A stretch of 64,000 nt of DNA. Source: Tepidimonas sediminis. Lineage in GTDB: Bacteria; Pseudomonadota; Gammaproteobacteria; Burkholderiales; Burkholderiaceae_C. The notes below the pieces were generated by a model. The model had not been told where the DNA came from, ran no database searches, and saw only the letters and a list, made by a program, of their open reading frames with translations. Each line of letters starts with the position of its first letter. The first letter of the stretch is position 1. The stretch lies in contig NZ_VJND01000007.1 of assembly GCF_007556605.1 (NCBI RefSeq), positions 62,001 through 126,000 of the forward strand. Reading direction: 5' to 3'. The position numbers and the translations under genes were made by a program. Shown piece by piece: positions 32,897 to 46,283 of this stretch.

Positions 32897-32905
32897 TGCT
32901 ACAAT
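32897..32905 (+). promoter_or_regulatory. extended -10 promoter element of carA
   Basis: TGCTACAAT, an extended -10 hexamer, lies 105 bp upstream of the carA GTG. It shares GATGCTACAATCC and a following AAGTTT with the rpsB promoter. No clear -35 hexamer. The leader of ~95 bases shows no obvious pyrimidine attenuator. Confidence 0.55.
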
Positions 32906-33009
32906 CCAAAAGTTTGTCCGAATCGCCCTCCAAGGCACGCACGAGTGCGCCGCAGGCCGGTGCCGGGGCCAAGGCGGGCGATCCCACTCTCCTCCTGGAG
33001 TCCCGCACC

Positions 33010-34179
33010 GTGTTTTCCGTCCCCGCACCCGCCATCCTCGCGCTTGCAGACGGCACGGTCCTTGAAGGGGTGTCGATCGGTGCGCCCGGTCGCACCACCG
33101 GCGAGGTGGTCTTCAACACCGCCATCACCGGCTATCAGGAAATCCTCACCGATCCGAGCTACCGCCAGCAGCTCGTCACGCTGACCTACCCGCACATCGG
33201 CAACGTCGGCGTCAACGACGAGGACGTCGAATCCGGCGCCATCCAGGCCGCCGGCCTGATCATCAAGGACCTGCCCTTGCTCCAGAGCAATTTCCGCGCC
33301 CGCCAGCCGCTGGCGGATTACCTGCGCGGACAAGGCATCGTGGCCATCGCGGGGGTGGACACGCGCGCGCTGACGCGTCGCCTGCGCGAGCACGGTGCGC
33401 AAAACGGTGCCATCGTCGCGCTGCGTCAGGGGGAGGTGCCGACGGACGCCCTGCGCGCCGAAGCCTTGGCCGCGGCGCGCGCCGCCCCCAGCATGGCTGG
33501 GCTCGATCTGGCGCAGACCGTCACCACCGCCGAACCGTACGAGTGGACCGAGACCGAGTGGCGGCTGCAGCGCGAGGACGGCACGCGCGGCTACGGGCGC
33601 CTGGCGCAGCCGCGCTTCCACGTCGTTGCCTACGACTTCGGCGTCAAGCGCAACATCCTGCGCATGCTGGCCGAGCGCGGCTGCCGCGTCACCGTGGTGC
33701 CGGCGCGCACGCCGGCCGCGGACGTGCTGGCCATGCGGCCGGATGGCGTGTTCCTGTCCAACGGTCCCGGCGATCCCGAGCCCTGCGACTACGCCATCTC
33801 GGCGGCGGCCACCGTCATCGAGCGCGGGGTGCCGACGTTTGGCATCTGCCTCGGACACCAGATCATGGCACTGGCCAGCGGCGCGCGCACCTTCAAGATG
33901 AAATTCGGCCACCACGGTGCCAACCACCCGGTCAAGGATCTCGACACCGGACGGGTCAGCATCACCAGCCAGAACCACGGTTTCGCCGTGGACGAAGCGA
34001 GCCTGCCGGCGACGCTGCGCGCCACGCACGTGAGCCTGTTCGATGGCACGCTGCAGGGGATTGCGCGCACCGATCGGCCCGCGTTCGGCTTCCAGGGCCA
34101 CCCGGAGGCCAGTCCCGGTCCGCACGACATCGGCTACCTGTTCGACCGCTTCGTCGGCCTGATGGAGCAGGCCGGCTGA
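33010..34179 (+). CDS. carA: carbamoyl-phosphate synthase small subunit
   Basis: The 389-residue glutaminase subunit supplies ammonia from glutamine to CarB for carbamoyl phosphate (arginine and pyrimidine synthesis). The N-terminal domain has [20 protein letters not shown]; the class I amidotransferase domain has the nucleophile Cys280 in [12 protein letters not shown] and the His-x-Glu pair in [13 protein letters not shown]. The start is a GTG with CTGGAG ten bases upstream; the frame is open far upstream but antisense to the AAA gene. leuE and carB follow on the same strand. Confidence 0.97.
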   Translation: MFSVPAPAILALADGTVLEGVSIGAPGRTTGEVVFNTAITGYQEILTDPSYRQQLVTLTYPHIGNVGVNDEDVESGAIQAAGLIIKDLPLLQSNFRARQPLADYLRGQGIVAIAGVDTRALTRRLREHGAQNGAIVALRQGEVPTDALRAEALAAARAAPSMAGLDLAQTVTTAEPYEWTETEWRLQREDGTRGYGRLAQPRFHVVAYDFGVKRNILRMLAERGCRVTVVPARTPAADVLAMRPDGVFLSNGPGDPEPCDYAISAAATVIERGVPTFGICLGHQIMALASGARTFKMKFGHHGANHPVKDLDTGRVSITSQNHGFAVDEASLPATLRATHVSLFDGTLQGIARTDRPAFGFQGHPEASPGPHDIGYLFDRFVGLMEQAG

Positions 34180-34233
34180 GCTGCCCGACACGGCCGGCTC
34201 CGCCCGAGGACGCCCCGCCGCAAGCCCCCGACC

Positions 34234-34902
34234 ATGCTCGGCATCACCGACCTGACCACCTTCGTCATCGGCACGGTCGTCATCGTGCTGCTGCCGGGGC
34301 CCAATTCGATGTACGTGTTGTCGGTGGCCTCGCGCGAGGGGGTGCTGCGTGGCTATCAGGCTGCCTGCGGCGTCTTCGTTGGTGACACCATCCTGATGGC
34401 GCTGTCGGCCGCGGGCCTGGCTTCGGTGCTGGCGGCCCACCCTTGGCTGTTCATGGCCGTCAAGTACGCCGGGGCGGTCTACCTGGCCTGGATCGGGCTG
34501 CACCTGCTGCGCGCGGCGTGGCGGGGCTGGCGCAGCGGGCCGGCGCAGCGGCTCGACGCCTCCGCCGAGGCGCCATCGCCTCCCGCGCTGGCAGGGGGCA
34601 GCCGACCGTTTCACCGCGCGCTGTCGATCAGTCTGCTCAACCCCAAGGCGATCTTCTTCTTCATTTCGTTCTTCGTGCAGTTCGTCGATCCCGCCTATCC
34701 CTGGCCGGCGTTGAGCTTCGTGGCGCTGGGCGTGATCGTGCAGTTCTTCAGCGCCCTGTACCTGAGCGCCCTGATCTTCGCCGGTGACCGGCTGGCGCAG
34801 GCCCTGCGCGCGCGGCGCCACCTGGCCGCGGCACTCAACGCCGCGGTCGGCGGCCTGTTCATCGGCTTTGGCCTGCGGCTGGCACGCGCCACCGCGCCCT
34901 GA
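34234..34902 (+). CDS. leuE: LysE/LeuE-type amino-acid exporter
   Basis: The 222-residue inner-membrane protein has about six hydrophobic segments and the RhtB/LysE family N-terminal signature [19 protein letters not shown] near residue 20, then [16 protein letters not shown] and the mid-protein [19 protein letters not shown]. It resembles leucine exporter LeuE, using proton-motive force to export neutral amino acids; the substrate is inferred. It sits between carA and carB with only 54- and 28-bp gaps, so it probably shares their transcript. Confidence 0.9.
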   Translation: MLGITDLTTFVIGTVVIVLLPGPNSMYVLSVASREGVLRGYQAACGVFVGDTILMALSAAGLASVLAAHPWLFMAVKYAGAVYLAWIGLHLLRAAWRGWRSGPAQRLDASAEAPSPPALAGGSRPFHRALSISLLNPKAIFFFISFFVQFVDPAYPWPALSFVALGVIVQFFSALYLSALIFAGDRLAQALRARRHLAAALNAAVGGLFIGFGLRLARATAP

Positions 34903-34930
34903 AACGCCGTCTCCCTCGATCCTCGACACC

Positions 34931-38197
<3,267 letters not shown>

Positions 38198-38262
38198 CGC
38201 GCCGCCGCACCGCCGCGGGGCTGCCAGCGGCGCGGCATTCCGCCGTCGTGGCGTTTCCGGGG

Positions 38263-38268
38263 TATCAT
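38263..38268 (+). promoter_or_regulatory. candidate greA -10 element
   Basis: TATCAT in GGTATCATTCGC lies 74 bp before the greA ATG and about 20 bp before the leader hairpin. No good -35 box is visible. Confidence 0.35.
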
Positions 38269-38287
38269 TCGCGCCATCGAACCGCAG

Positions 38288-38320
38288 ACCGCCGACCGGC
38301 AACGCTCGGCGGTTTGCTTT
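38288..38320 (+). terminator. terminator-like hairpin in front of greA
   Basis: ACCGCCGA (38288-38295) pairs perfectly with TCGGCGGT (38306-38313) around a ten-base loop and is followed by TTGCTTT. It could end carB transcripts, and because a -10-like TATCAT lies upstream at 38263 it could also attenuate a separate greA transcript. The greA start is 21 bp beyond the tail. Confidence 0.75.
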
Positions 38321-38341
38321 TGTGCCACGAGGACGACACCG

Positions 38342-38818
38342 ATGCCCACCATTCCGTTGACCAAGCGCGGGGCCGACAAGCTCAAGGAGGAGCTGCACCG
38401 CCTGAAGACCGTCGAGCGCCCCGCCGTCATCCAGGCCATCGCCGAGGCCCGTGCGCAGGGTGACCTCAGCGAGAACGCCGAGTACGACGCCGCCAAGGAC
38501 CGCCAGGGCTTCATCGAAGGCCGCATCAAGGAGATCGAGGGCAAGCTCGCCGCGGCCCAGATCATCGACCCGGCGCAGCTCGACGCCGGTGGCAAGGTGG
38601 TGTTCGGCGCCACCGTCGAGCTGCAGGACGAGGCCACCGGCGAGACCGTCACCTACCAGATCGTCGGCGAGGACGAGGCCGACCTGAAGCTCGGGCTGAT
38701 CAACGTCTCGAGTCCCATCGCGCGCGCGCTGATCGGCAAGGAAGAGGGCGACGTCGCCGAGGTGCAGGCGCCCAACGGCGTGCGCCGCTACGAGATCGTG
38801 GCCGTGCGCTACGAGTGA
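38342..38818 (+). CDS. greA: transcription elongation factor GreA
   Basis: The 158-residue protein has a coiled-coil N-domain with the tip acidic residues in [16 protein letters not shown] (~37-52) that reactivate backtracked RNA polymerase by stimulating transcript cleavage, and a globular C-domain ([14 protein letters not shown] and [19 protein letters not shown]). Length is standard. GAGGA precedes the ATG. The leader carries a terminator-like hairpin. The stop overlaps or adjoins the start of a DUF4149 membrane protein. Confidence 0.99.
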   Translation: MPTIPLTKRGADKLKEELHRLKTVERPAVIQAIAEARAQGDLSENAEYDAAKDRQGFIEGRIKEIEGKLAAAQIIDPAQLDAGGKVVFGATVELQDEATGETVTYQIVGEDEADLKLGLINVSSPIARALIGKEEGDVAEVQAPNGVRRYEIVAVRYE

Positions 38819-38829
38819 GGGGGCAGCCG

Positions 38830-39303
38830 GTGCGGGCCCTCTGGCAAGCGTGGGCGCAGCGCTGGCCGCTGCTGGTGGCGGCGCTGTGGTGGGGCGCGGT
38901 GACGGCGTGGAGCTTCGTCGCCGTGCCGCTGCTGTTTGCGCACTTCAACAACCCGGCGGTGGCCGGCGGCATGGCCGCGCGGCTGTTCCAGGTGCAGTCG
39001 TGGGTGAGCGTGGCCGCCGCCTTGGCGCTGCTGCTGTGGGGGCGCGCGCAGCGCGGCCGCGGCCAGGCAGGCGACGCCAGCTGGGCGCTGCTGCCGTGGC
39101 TGCTGCTCGGGGCGCTCGCGGGTCTGGTGCAGGAGTTTGGGGTGGCCCAGCGCATCCTCACCGCCCGCCAGACCGGCGCCAACCTTCCGCTGTGGCACGG
39201 CCTGGGCACGCTGCTGGTGGCGCTGCAATGGCTGTGCGCGCTGCGCAGCCTGTGGTGGCTGGCGGGGCGGACAGCGCGCCCGGGCGAGGCGGACGGTCGC
39301 TGA
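38830..39303 (+). CDS. DUF4149 domain membrane protein
   Basis: The 157-residue protein has four predicted membrane helices (~10-32, ~55-70, ~85-103, ~118-140). The TAWSFVAVPLLFAHFNNPAVAG segment and the following MAARLFQVQSWVS fit DUF4149/TMEM205-like proteins of unknown function. GTG at 38830 follows AGGGGG at a good distance; an alternative GTG at 38815 overlaps the greA stop (GTGA) and adds five residues. It is adjacent to greA on the same strand, and coupled expression is likely. Convergent with folD 29 bp away. Confidence 0.8.
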   Translation: MRALWQAWAQRWPLLVAALWWGAVTAWSFVAVPLLFAHFNNPAVAGGMAARLFQVQSWVSVAAALALLLWGRAQRGRGQAGDASWALLPWLLLGALAGLVQEFGVAQRILTARQTGANLPLWHGLGTLLVALQWLCALRSLWWLAGRTARPGEADGR

Positions 39304-39332
39304 GCCGAGACCGTGGTGCGAGGGCCGGTTGG

Positions 39333-40187
39333 TCAGCCAGCCGTGCGCTCTGTCGCCTCGACCGTGTTCAGCAGCAGCATCGCGATCGTCATCGGCCCCA
39401 CGCCGCCGGGCACCGGGGTGATCCAGCCGGCCACCTCGCGCACGGCGTCGAAGTCCACGTCGCCGCACAGTTTGCCGTCGGGCAGGCGGTTGATGCCGAC
39501 GTCGAGCACGACGGCGCCGGGCTTGACCATGTCGGCGCCGATCATGCGCGGCTTGCCGACCGCCGCCACCAGGACGTCCGCCTGGCGCGTGTGGTGGGCC
39601 AGGTCCGCGGTGCCGCTGTGGCAGATCGTCACGGTGGCGCCGGCCTGCAGCAGCAGAAGCGCCATCGGCTTGCCGACGATGTTGCTGCGGCCCACCACGA
39701 CGGCGTGCTGGCCGCGCAGATCGGTGCGGCCGATGTGTTCCAGCATCTTCATGCAGCCGTACGGCGTGCAGGGCCGGAAGGCCGGCTGGCCGACCAGCAG
39801 CGCGCCGGCGTTGGCGACGTGAAAGCCGTCGACGTCCTTCTCCGGCGCGATGGCCTCGATGACGCGCTGGGCGTTCAGGTGCGCAGGCAGCGGCAGCTGC
39901 ACCAGGATGCCGTGGATGGCCGAGTCGGCGTTGAGCGCGGCGATGCGCGCCAGCAGCTCGTCCTCGGTGAGGCTGGCGGGGTAGGCTTCCAGCACCGAAT
40001 GGATGCCGGCCTCGCCGCAGGCCTTGACCTTGTTGCGCACGTAGACCTGGCTGGCGGGGTCGTCGCCGACCAGGATCACCGCAAGGCCCGGGCGGTGGCC
40101 GCGCGCCGCCAAGGCGGCGGCACGCTCGGCGACGCGCTGGCGCCAGTGGCGCGCCAGCGCCACGCCGTCGATCAGTTGGGCGGTCAT
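39333..40187 (-). CDS. folD: bifunctional methylenetetrahydrofolate dehydrogenase/cyclohydrolase
   Basis: The 284-residue FolD interconverts 5,10-methylene-, methenyl- and 10-formyl-THF with NADP. Motifs are [17 protein letters not shown] (Tyr and catalytic Lys near 50-56), [13 protein letters not shown] with substrate-binding Asp, [18 protein letters not shown] in the Rossmann domain, and [14 protein letters not shown] at the end. The start at 40187 gives the normal N-terminus ([11 protein letters not shown]). It lies 8 bp after the response-regulator gene on the same strand and may be co-transcribed with the two-component pair. Confidence 0.97.
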   Translation of the reverse strand: MTAQLIDGVALARHWRQRVAERAAALAARGHRPGLAVILVGDDPASQVYVRNKVKACGEAGIHSVLEAYPASLTEDELLARIAALNADSAIHGILVQLPLPAHLNAQRVIEAIAPEKDVDGFHVANAGALLVGQPAFRPCTPYGCMKMLEHIGRTDLRGQHAVVVGRSNIVGKPMALLLLQAGATVTICHSGTADLAHHTRQADVLVAAVGKPRMIGADMVKPGAVVLDVGINRLPDGKLCGDVDFDAVREVAGWITPVPGGVGPMTIAMLLLNTVEATERTAG

Positions 40188-40195
40188 GGGGAGGG

Positions 40196-40831
40196 TCAGA
40201 CTTTGGAGGGGGGGATCGGCGCCAGCGCGATCTTGAGCAGGTCGGCCACGGTGTTGGCGCCGAGCTTTTCCATGATGTTGGCGCGGTGCGCCTCCACCGT
40301 CTTGATGCTGATGCCGAGGTCGTCGGCGATCTGCTTGTTGAGCCGGCCGGCGACGATGCGCTCCAGCACCTGCGATTCGCGCGTGGTCAGCTTGGCCAGC
40401 AGCGCCTCGCGCGTGGCGGCCTGCTGGTGCACGGCGAACGCCTCGCGCGCCAGTTCCAGCATGCGGTCGACCAGCGCCACCAGCTTGGCCTCGTCGAACG
40501 GCTTCTGGATGAAGTCCACCGCGCCCTTCTTCATCGATTCCACCGCCATCGGCACGTCGCCGTGGCCGGTGATGAAGCAGATCGGCAGCGGCGAGTGGCG
40601 CTCCAGCAGCCGGTCCTGCAGTTCCATGCCGCTCATGCCGCCCATGCGGATGTCGGCGATCAGGCAGGCGACCTCGCGCGGATCGTAGCGCGCCAGAAAG
40701 GCCTCGGCCGACTCGAAGCATCGCACGCGGTAATCCTTGCCCTCCAGCAGCCATTGCAGCGAGTCGCGCACGGCTTCGTCGTCGTCGACCACGTACACGG
40801 TTCCGCGTTTGGGAATCAGGCTCATCGTCAT
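40196..40831 (-). CDS. FixJ/NarL-type response regulator
   Basis: The 211-residue protein has a receiver domain ([14 protein letters not shown] at 12-25, phosphoacceptor Asp60 in [12 protein letters not shown], Thr and Lys in FITGHGD and IQKPFDE, Lys110) and a LuxR-type helix-turn-helix (~137-200, [20 protein letters not shown], then [16 protein letters not shown]). The FixJ-type organisation suggests a sigma-70 activator. The ATG at 40831 overlaps the kinase stop (ATGA), supporting this start over MSLIPK six bases later. Its kinase partner is the upstream gene. Targets are not shown; the divergent aceE operon is a candidate. Confidence 0.93.
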   Translation of the reverse strand: MTMSLIPKRGTVYVVDDDEAVRDSLQWLLEGKDYRVRCFESAEAFLARYDPREVACLIADIRMGGMSGMELQDRLLERHSPLPICFITGHGDVPMAVESMKKGAVDFIQKPFDEAKLVALVDRMLELAREAFAVHQQAATREALLAKLTTRESQVLERIVAGRLNKQIADDLGISIKTVEAHRANIMEKLGANTVADLLKIALAPIPPSKV

Positions 40832-43371
40832 CCTAGGGTGGGCAGGGAGGTCTTGTCGCTGCCGGCATCCGGCTTGGCTGGCGCGGCCGCGGCGGGCAGC
40901 CAGACGCTGAATTCGCAGCCGGACACCTGCTCGCCATTGTAGAGGTTGCGGGCGGTCAGCCGCCCGTGGTGCGACTCGACGATCGAGCGGCACAGCTTCA
41001 GCCCGATGCCCATGCCTTCGGTCTTGGTGCTGTAGAAGGCGTCGTAGATGCGTTCGAGGTGTTCGGGCGGGATGCCGCAGCCGTTGTCGCGCACGACGAA
41101 CTCCACGCCGTCGCGGCCGTCCACCTGGCGCGGGGTGACGGTGAGTTCCACCAGCCGCTGCCCGGGCGGGCGGCCGGCGCACTGGATCGATTCGCCGGCG
41201 TTCTTCAGCAGGTTGATGAGCACCTGCTCGATCAGGATCGGGTCGACCATCAGCGGCGGCAACCGCTCGGCCAGGTAGACGTTGAGCCGCACGAGGTGGC
41301 GCCGCAGCTCGATGTCGGCCAGTTCGGTGGCGTTGGCCACCATCTGGCCGACGTCCGACAGCGTCGGGTGCGGTTCGCTCTTCTTCACGAAGGCGCGGAT
41401 GCGCTGGATGATGGAGCCGGCGCGCTGGGCCTGCCGCGCCGTCTTCTCCAGCGCCCCGAGCAGCTCGTCGGTCTCGATGCGTCCCTGCCGCAGGCGGCTG
41501 ATCATGCCGCTGGCGTAGTTGCTGATGGCGGTCAGCGGCTGATTGAGCTCGTGCGCGACGCTGGAGGCCATCTCCCCCATCGTGATCAGGCGGCTGGCGG
41601 TGGCGGCGCGCTCGGCCTGCAGCTTGGCCTGTTCCTCGGCCTGGCGGCGCGCCGTGATGTCGGTGGCGATCAACATCTGCACCAGCCGGCCGTCCACCCA
41701 CGTCAGGTAGCGGGTGCGCAGCTCCAGCCATTTGCCCAGCTCCGGCACGTGGATCTGCGCGTGCTCGGCGATGGCCTCCACCAGCGCATCGGCCGGCAGG
41801 CCCATCAGGCTGTCGACCTGGTCCTGCACGTCCTGCGCCGGCAGCACCGGCACCGCCGCGCACAGCTCCAGCATCCGTTCATGGCCGGCCGAGCCCTCGC
41901 CGAACCAGTTGCGGTACATGCGGTTGGCGAACAGCAACTCGTGGCTGTGCAGCGGCGCCACCGAGATGGCTTCGTCCAGGCTGTCCAGCACCGTGACGAA
42001 GCGGTCGTAGGAAGCGGCCAGTTCCTCGCGGATGCGCCGCGGCTCGGTGATGTCGGTCATCGACGTCATCCAGCCGGTCTGTCGCCCCTGCGCGTCGATC
42101 AACGGCGAGACGTACATGCGCGCGTAGAAGATGCTGCCGTTCTTGCGCTTGACTGGCACCTCGAAGCCGCCGGGGGTGTTGCGGCCGGAGATTTCGTCCT
42201 GCAGGCGCGCCATCAGGTGCTCATGTTCGGACTCGGGCCAGTAGGGGAAGGGGGCGGTGGCGCCGATCAGCTCCTCCTCGCTCCAGCCGGTCATGTCGCA
42301 GAAGGCGCGGTTGACGTAGGTGATGCGGCCCTCCAGGTCCAGCACGCGCATGCCGGTCAGCATGGAGTTTTCCATCGCGCGGCGGAAGTTGGTCTCGGCC
42401 AGCAGCGCGCGCTGCGCCTGCAACCGGCGGCGGCTGTGGCGCATGTTGGCCAGCAGCATCCAGATGGTGGCCACGCTCATGGCCCCCACCAGCCAGAACA
42501 GCACCTCGGCGGTGCGGTCACGTTCGGCGCGCAGCCCCTCCACGCGCACCAGCACGCTGTTGCCCACGGGCGAAAGGCTCAGCGCATGGCTCTGCGGCCG
42601 CGCGGCCCACGGCAGGTGCCCCAGTGGACCGCGCGGCGCCGGCGCCAGCGCCTCGCCGGCCAGCAGCGTGCCGTCCTCGCCCTCCAGCGTGACGGCGTAA
42701 CGCGCCAGCACCTCCGGCGGCACACCATAGCGCAGCAGGTTGTCCAGCGCCAGCTCGGCCATCACCGCGCCGCCGAAACGGCGCTGGTTCTCGAACGGCA
42801 CGAACATGAGCACGCTCCAGCCGCCGTCGTCGCGGCGCAGCGGGCGTGAGTAGACCGGCTGGTGCAGGTCACGCGCCAGCTCGAACGCGCCATCGGCCAG
42901 CCCGGGCGGCAGACGCTGCCCGCTGCGGCGCTGACCGCGCGGCTCCACCACCGGCGAGTTGAAGCCGGTGATCACCTCGCGGTAAGGGCCGATCCAGTGC
43001 ACCCCGAGCAGTTCCGGGTGCTGCAGCACCAGGCTCTCGGCCTGGGCGACGAAGGCGGTCTCCTCCAGCGTGCGGTTGGCGATGTCGCGCGCCAGGCGCA
43101 TGACCTGCTCCTGGCGTTCCAGCAGCCGCAGCCGCAGGCGCTGCTGGGCGTACTCGGTGTCGCGCGCGACCGCCTCGCGCTCGCGCGCCTGGTCCTCGCG
43201 CGTGAAGTAGACCAGCGCCGTCAGGATGGCGCTCAAGAACAGCAGCACCGACACCAGAGGCCCGAGCATGGCCAGCAGGTCCTGCCGCTGTGGGGGCAGG
43301 CCGTTCCACCAGCGCCGCCAAGCCTGCAGCGGCCGCACGGTGAGCGCAGCGGAAAGGGCGGGCCGTCCCAT
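40828..43371 (-). CDS. PAS-domain sensor histidine kinase
   Basis: The 847-residue membrane kinase has helix 1 near 32-55 ([19 protein letters not shown]), a ~240-residue periplasmic sensor, helix 2 near 300-320, then two PAS domains (~350-470 and ~480-600; [20 protein letters not shown] and [14 protein letters not shown] are part of the first). HisKA carries His607 in [18 protein letters not shown], and the HATPase has [18 protein letters not shown] and GMGIGLKLC. It is a FixL/DctB-like layout without a visible heme-PAS histidine to confirm oxygen sensing. The start at 43371 is chosen over 43434 because the added residues lie in A+T-rich intergenic DNA; no strong ribosome site supports either. 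Confidence 0.9.
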   Translation of the reverse strand: MGRPALSAALTVRPLQAWRRWWNGLPPQRQDLLAMLGPLVSVLLFLSAILTALVYFTREDQAREREAVARDTEYAQQRLRLRLLERQEQVMRLARDIANRTLEETAFVAQAESLVLQHPELLGVHWIGPYREVITGFNSPVVEPRGQRRSGQRLPPGLADGAFELARDLHQPVYSRPLRRDDGGWSVLMFVPFENQRRFGGAVMAELALDNLLRYGVPPEVLARYAVTLEGEDGTLLAGEALAPAPRGPLGHLPWAARPQSHALSLSPVGNSVLVRVEGLRAERDRTAEVLFWLVGAMSVATIWMLLANMRHSRRRLQAQRALLAETNFRRAMENSMLTGMRVLDLEGRITYVNRAFCDMTGWSEEELIGATAPFPYWPESEHEHLMARLQDEISGRNTPGGFEVPVKRKNGSIFYARMYVSPLIDAQGRQTGWMTSMTDITEPRRIREELAASYDRFVTVLDSLDEAISVAPLHSHELLFANRMYRNWFGEGSAGHERMLELCAAVPVLPAQDVQDQVDSLMGLPADALVEAIAEHAQIHVPELGKWLELRTRYLTWVDGRLVQMLIATDITARRQAEEQAKLQAERAATASRLITMGEMASSVAHELNQPLTAISNYASGMISRLRQGRIETDELLGALEKTARQAQRAGSIIQRIRAFVKKSEPHPTLSDVGQMVANATELADIELRRHLVRLNVYLAERLPPLMVDPILIEQVLINLLKNAGESIQCAGRPPGQRLVELTVTPRQVDGRDGVEFVVRDNGCGIPPEHLERIYDAFYSTKTEGMGIGLKLCRSIVESHHGRLTARNLYNGEQVSGCEFSVWLPAAAAPAKPDAGSDKTSLPTLG

Positions 43372-43419
43372 CGCGGCTAGTTTAGGGCAAACCCGCAGGC
43401 ACAGTACTCCGGAGGGGAT

Positions 43420-43496
43420 GTGACAAGATTTCACTTTATGAAAAACAAAACCGCAGTTTGGAAGACGGTCATTTTTGTGCGAAACTTCGTGACAAG
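43420..43496. promoter_or_regulatory. A+T-rich divergent control region of aceE and the sensor kinase
   Basis: The 170-bp gap is much richer in A and T than its surroundings. It holds an inverted repeat TTTCA-CTTTA-TGAAA at 43429-43443 and a direct repeat GTGACAAG at 43420-43427 and 43489-43496. It probably contains the aceE promoter. I see no match to the E. coli PdhR operator and no confident -35/-10 pair. Confidence 0.5.
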
Positions 43497-43544
43497 CCGG
43501 CGCGTGCGCCGTACGCTTTCCCTGCCACCCGAGGAGACTGCACC

Positions 43545-46262
43545 ATGTCCGACACCCCGCCCCTGCAATCCCCGCTGATCGCCCCGGACGCCGACCCGCA
43601 GGAAACGCGGGAGTGGCTGGAGGCGCTGGACGCGGTCATCGAGCGTGAAGGCCCGCAGCGCGCGCACTTCCTGCTGGAGCAGCTGCTGGAGGAGGCGCGC
43701 GAGCACAGCATCGACCTGCCGTTTTCCGCCACCACCGGCTACGTCAACACCATCGAACCGGACGAGGAGGAGCACAGCCCCGGCAACCTGGAACTGGAGG
43801 GCCGGCTGCGCGCCTACATGCGCTGGAACGCGATGGCCATGGTCGTCAAGGCCAACCGGCTGGAGTCACCCGATGGCAGCGAGCTGGGCGGGCACATCAG
43901 CTCGTTCCAGTCGCTGGCGCACCTGCTGGCCTGCGGGTTCAACCACTTCTGGCACGCGGATGACACCGACCAGGGCGGCACGCACGGCGGCGACCTGATC
44001 TACATCCAGGGCCACAGTGCGCCGGGCATCTACGCGCGCGCGTTCCTGGAGGGGCGCATCACCGAGGAGCAGCTGCTCAACTTCCGCCAGGAGGTGGAGG
44101 GCAAGGGGCTGTCCAGCTACCCCCACCCCAAGCTGATGCCGGAGTTCTGGCAGTTTCCGACCGTCAGCATGGGGCTGGGCCCGATCATGGGCATCTACCA
44201 GGCGCGCTTCCTGAAATACCTGCACGCGCGCGGGATTGCCGACACCAGCCGGCGCAAGGTGTGGGTGTTCTGCGGCGACGGCGAGATGGACGAGCCGGAG
44301 AGCATGGGCGCGATTGGACTCGCCGCGCGCGAGGGGCTGGACAACCTGATCTTCGTCGTCAACTGCAACCTGCAGCGCCTCGACGGCCCCGTGCGCGGCA
44401 ACGGCAAGATCATCCAGGAGCTGGAGGGTGACTTCCGCGGCGCCGGCTGGAACGTCATCAAGCTGCTGTGGGGCAGCAACTGGGATCCGCTGCTGGCGCG
44501 CGACAAGGACGGCGTGCTGCGCCGCATCATGATGGAGACGCTCGACGGCGACTACCAGGCGTTCAAGGCCAACGACGGCGCCTACGTGCGCAAGCACTTC
44601 TTCGGCCGCCACCCGAAGGCGCTGGAGCTGGTGGCCAAGATGAGCGACGAGGACATCTGGGCGCTGCGCCGCGGCGGCCACGATGCCAACAAGGTGTACG
44701 CGGCGTTTCACCGCGCGTACCACCACAAGGGGCAGCCGACGGTGATCCTGGTCAAGACCGTCAAGGGCTACGGGATGGGCCGCGCCGGCGAAGGCAAGAA
44801 CACCGCGCACCAGACCAAGAAGCTCACCGACGAGGACATCCGCTACTTCCGCGACCGCTTCAACATCCCGATTCCCGACAGCGAGCTGCCAAAGATTCCG
44901 TTCTACAAGCCGGCGGACGACACGCCGGAGATGAAATACCTGCACGAGCGGCGCAAGGCGCTGGGCGGCTACCTGCCCAAGCGGCGCACCAGGAGCGACG
45001 AGCAGTTCACCGTACCGGCGCTGGAGACCTTCCAGGCGCTGCTGGAGCCGACTCCGGCTGGGCGCGAGATCAGCACCACGCAGGCGTATGTGCGGTTCCT
45101 CACTCAGCTGCTGCGTGACAAGGCGCTGGGGCCGCGCGTGGTGCCGATCCTGGTGGACGAGGCGCGCACCTTCGGCATGGAGGGGCTGTTCCGCCAGATC
45201 GGCATCTACAACCCCAAGGGCCAGCTCTACACCCCGGTGGACAAGGATCAGGTGATGTACTACCGGGAGGACAAGGCCGGCCAGATCCTGCAGGAGGGCA
45301 TCAACGAGGCGGGCGGGATGAGCTCGTGGATCGCCGCGGCGACGTCGTACTCGACGAACAACCGCATCATGATCCCGTTCTTCATCTACTACTCGATGTT
45401 CGGCTTCCAGCGCTTCGGCGACCTGGCCTGGGCCGCCGGCGACATGCAGGCACGCGGCTTCCTGCTCGGCGGCACGTCGGGGCGGACCACGCTCAACGGC
45501 GAGGGGCTGCAGCACCAGGACGGCCACAGCCACATGATCGCGGCCACCATCCCCAACTGCGTCAGCTACGACCCGACGTTTGCGCATGAGGTGGCCGTCA
45601 TCCTGCACCATGGCTTGAAGCGCATGGTGGAGAAGCAGGACAACGTCTTCTTCTACGTCACGCTGCTGAACGAAAACTACGCCCACCCGGGGCTGAAGCC
45701 CGGCACCGAGGAGCAGATCATCCGCGGCATGTACCGGCTGCTGGAGGGGCCCGATCTGCCGCTGCGCGTGCAGCTGCTGGGCAGCGGCGCGATCCTGCGC
45801 GAGGCCATCGAGGCGCAGACGCTGCTGGCACGCGACTGGGGGGTGGCCGCCGACGTCTGGAGCTGCCCGAGCTTCACCGAGCTGGCGCGCGACGGACAGG
45901 ACTGCGAGCGCTGGAACCTGCTGCACCCGACCGCCGAGCCGCGCGAGCCGTTCGTGGCGCAGCAGCTGGCGGCGCATCCGGGCCCGGTGGTGGCCTCGAC
46001 CGACTACGTCAAGGCCTACGCCGAGCAGATCCGGCCGTTCCTGCCGAAGGGCCGCACCTACAAGGTGCTGGGCACCGACGGCTTCGGCCGCAGTGACTTC
46101 CGCTGGCGGCTGCGGCGCCACTTCGAGGTCGACCGGCACTACATCACGGTGGCGGCGCTCAAGGGGCTGGCGGAGGAGGGCGCCGTGCCGGCCAGCCGCG
46201 TGGCCGAGGCGATCGCCCGGTACGGCATCGACGCCGACAAGGTCAACCCGATGTTCGCCTGA
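43545..46262 (+). CDS. aceE: pyruvate dehydrogenase E1 component, homodimeric
   Basis: The 905-residue thiamine-diphosphate enzyme decarboxylates pyruvate and acetylates the E2 lipoyl group. It has the TPP-binding motif GDGEMDEPESMG followed about 30 residues later by NLIFVVNCNLQ (~246-283), the N-terminal TGYVNTIEPDEEEHSPG, GTSGRTTLNGEGLQHQDGHS, and the C-terminal transketolase domain ending in FGRSD..WRLRRHFEVD. GAGGAGA precedes the ATG. It starts the aceE-aceF-lpdA operon, divergent from the two-component genes. Confidence 0.99.
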   Translation: MSDTPPLQSPLIAPDADPQETREWLEALDAVIEREGPQRAHFLLEQLLEEAREHSIDLPFSATTGYVNTIEPDEEEHSPGNLELEGRLRAYMRWNAMAMVVKANRLESPDGSELGGHISSFQSLAHLLACGFNHFWHADDTDQGGTHGGDLIYIQGHSAPGIYARAFLEGRITEEQLLNFRQEVEGKGLSSYPHPKLMPEFWQFPTVSMGLGPIMGIYQARFLKYLHARGIADTSRRKVWVFCGDGEMDEPESMGAIGLAAREGLDNLIFVVNCNLQRLDGPVRGNGKIIQELEGDFRGAGWNVIKLLWGSNWDPLLARDKDGVLRRIMMETLDGDYQAFKANDGAYVRKHFFGRHPKALELVAKMSDEDIWALRRGGHDANKVYAAFHRAYHHKGQPTVILVKTVKGYGMGRAGEGKNTAHQTKKLTDEDIRYFRDRFNIPIPDSELPKIPFYKPADDTPEMKYLHERRKALGGYLPKRRTRSDEQFTVPALETFQALLEPTPAGREISTTQAYVRFLTQLLRDKALGPRVVPILVDEARTFGMEGLFRQIGIYNPKGQLYTPVDKDQVMYYREDKAGQILQEGINEAGGMSSWIAAATSYSTNNRIMIPFFIYYSMFGFQRFGDLAWAAGDMQARGFLLGGTSGRTTLNGEGLQHQDGHSHMIAATIPNCVSYDPTFAHEVAVILHHGLKRMVEKQDNVFFYVTLLNENYAHPGLKPGTEEQIIRGMYRLLEGPDLPLRVQLLGSGAILREAIEAQTLLARDWGVAADVWSCPSFTELARDGQDCERWNLLHPTAEPREPFVAQQLAAHPGPVVASTDYVKAYAEQIRPFLPKGRTYKVLGTDGFGRSDFRWRLRRHFEVDRHYITVAALKGLAEEGAVPASRVAEAIARYGIDADKVNPMFA

Positions 46263-46283
46263 GCCCGGCCGAGGAGACACGAC

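Noticed and set aside
32906-33009. Pyrimidine-responsive attenuator in the carA leader
   Set aside because: No terminator/antiterminator pair or short leader peptide with a U-run could be drawn from the sequence.
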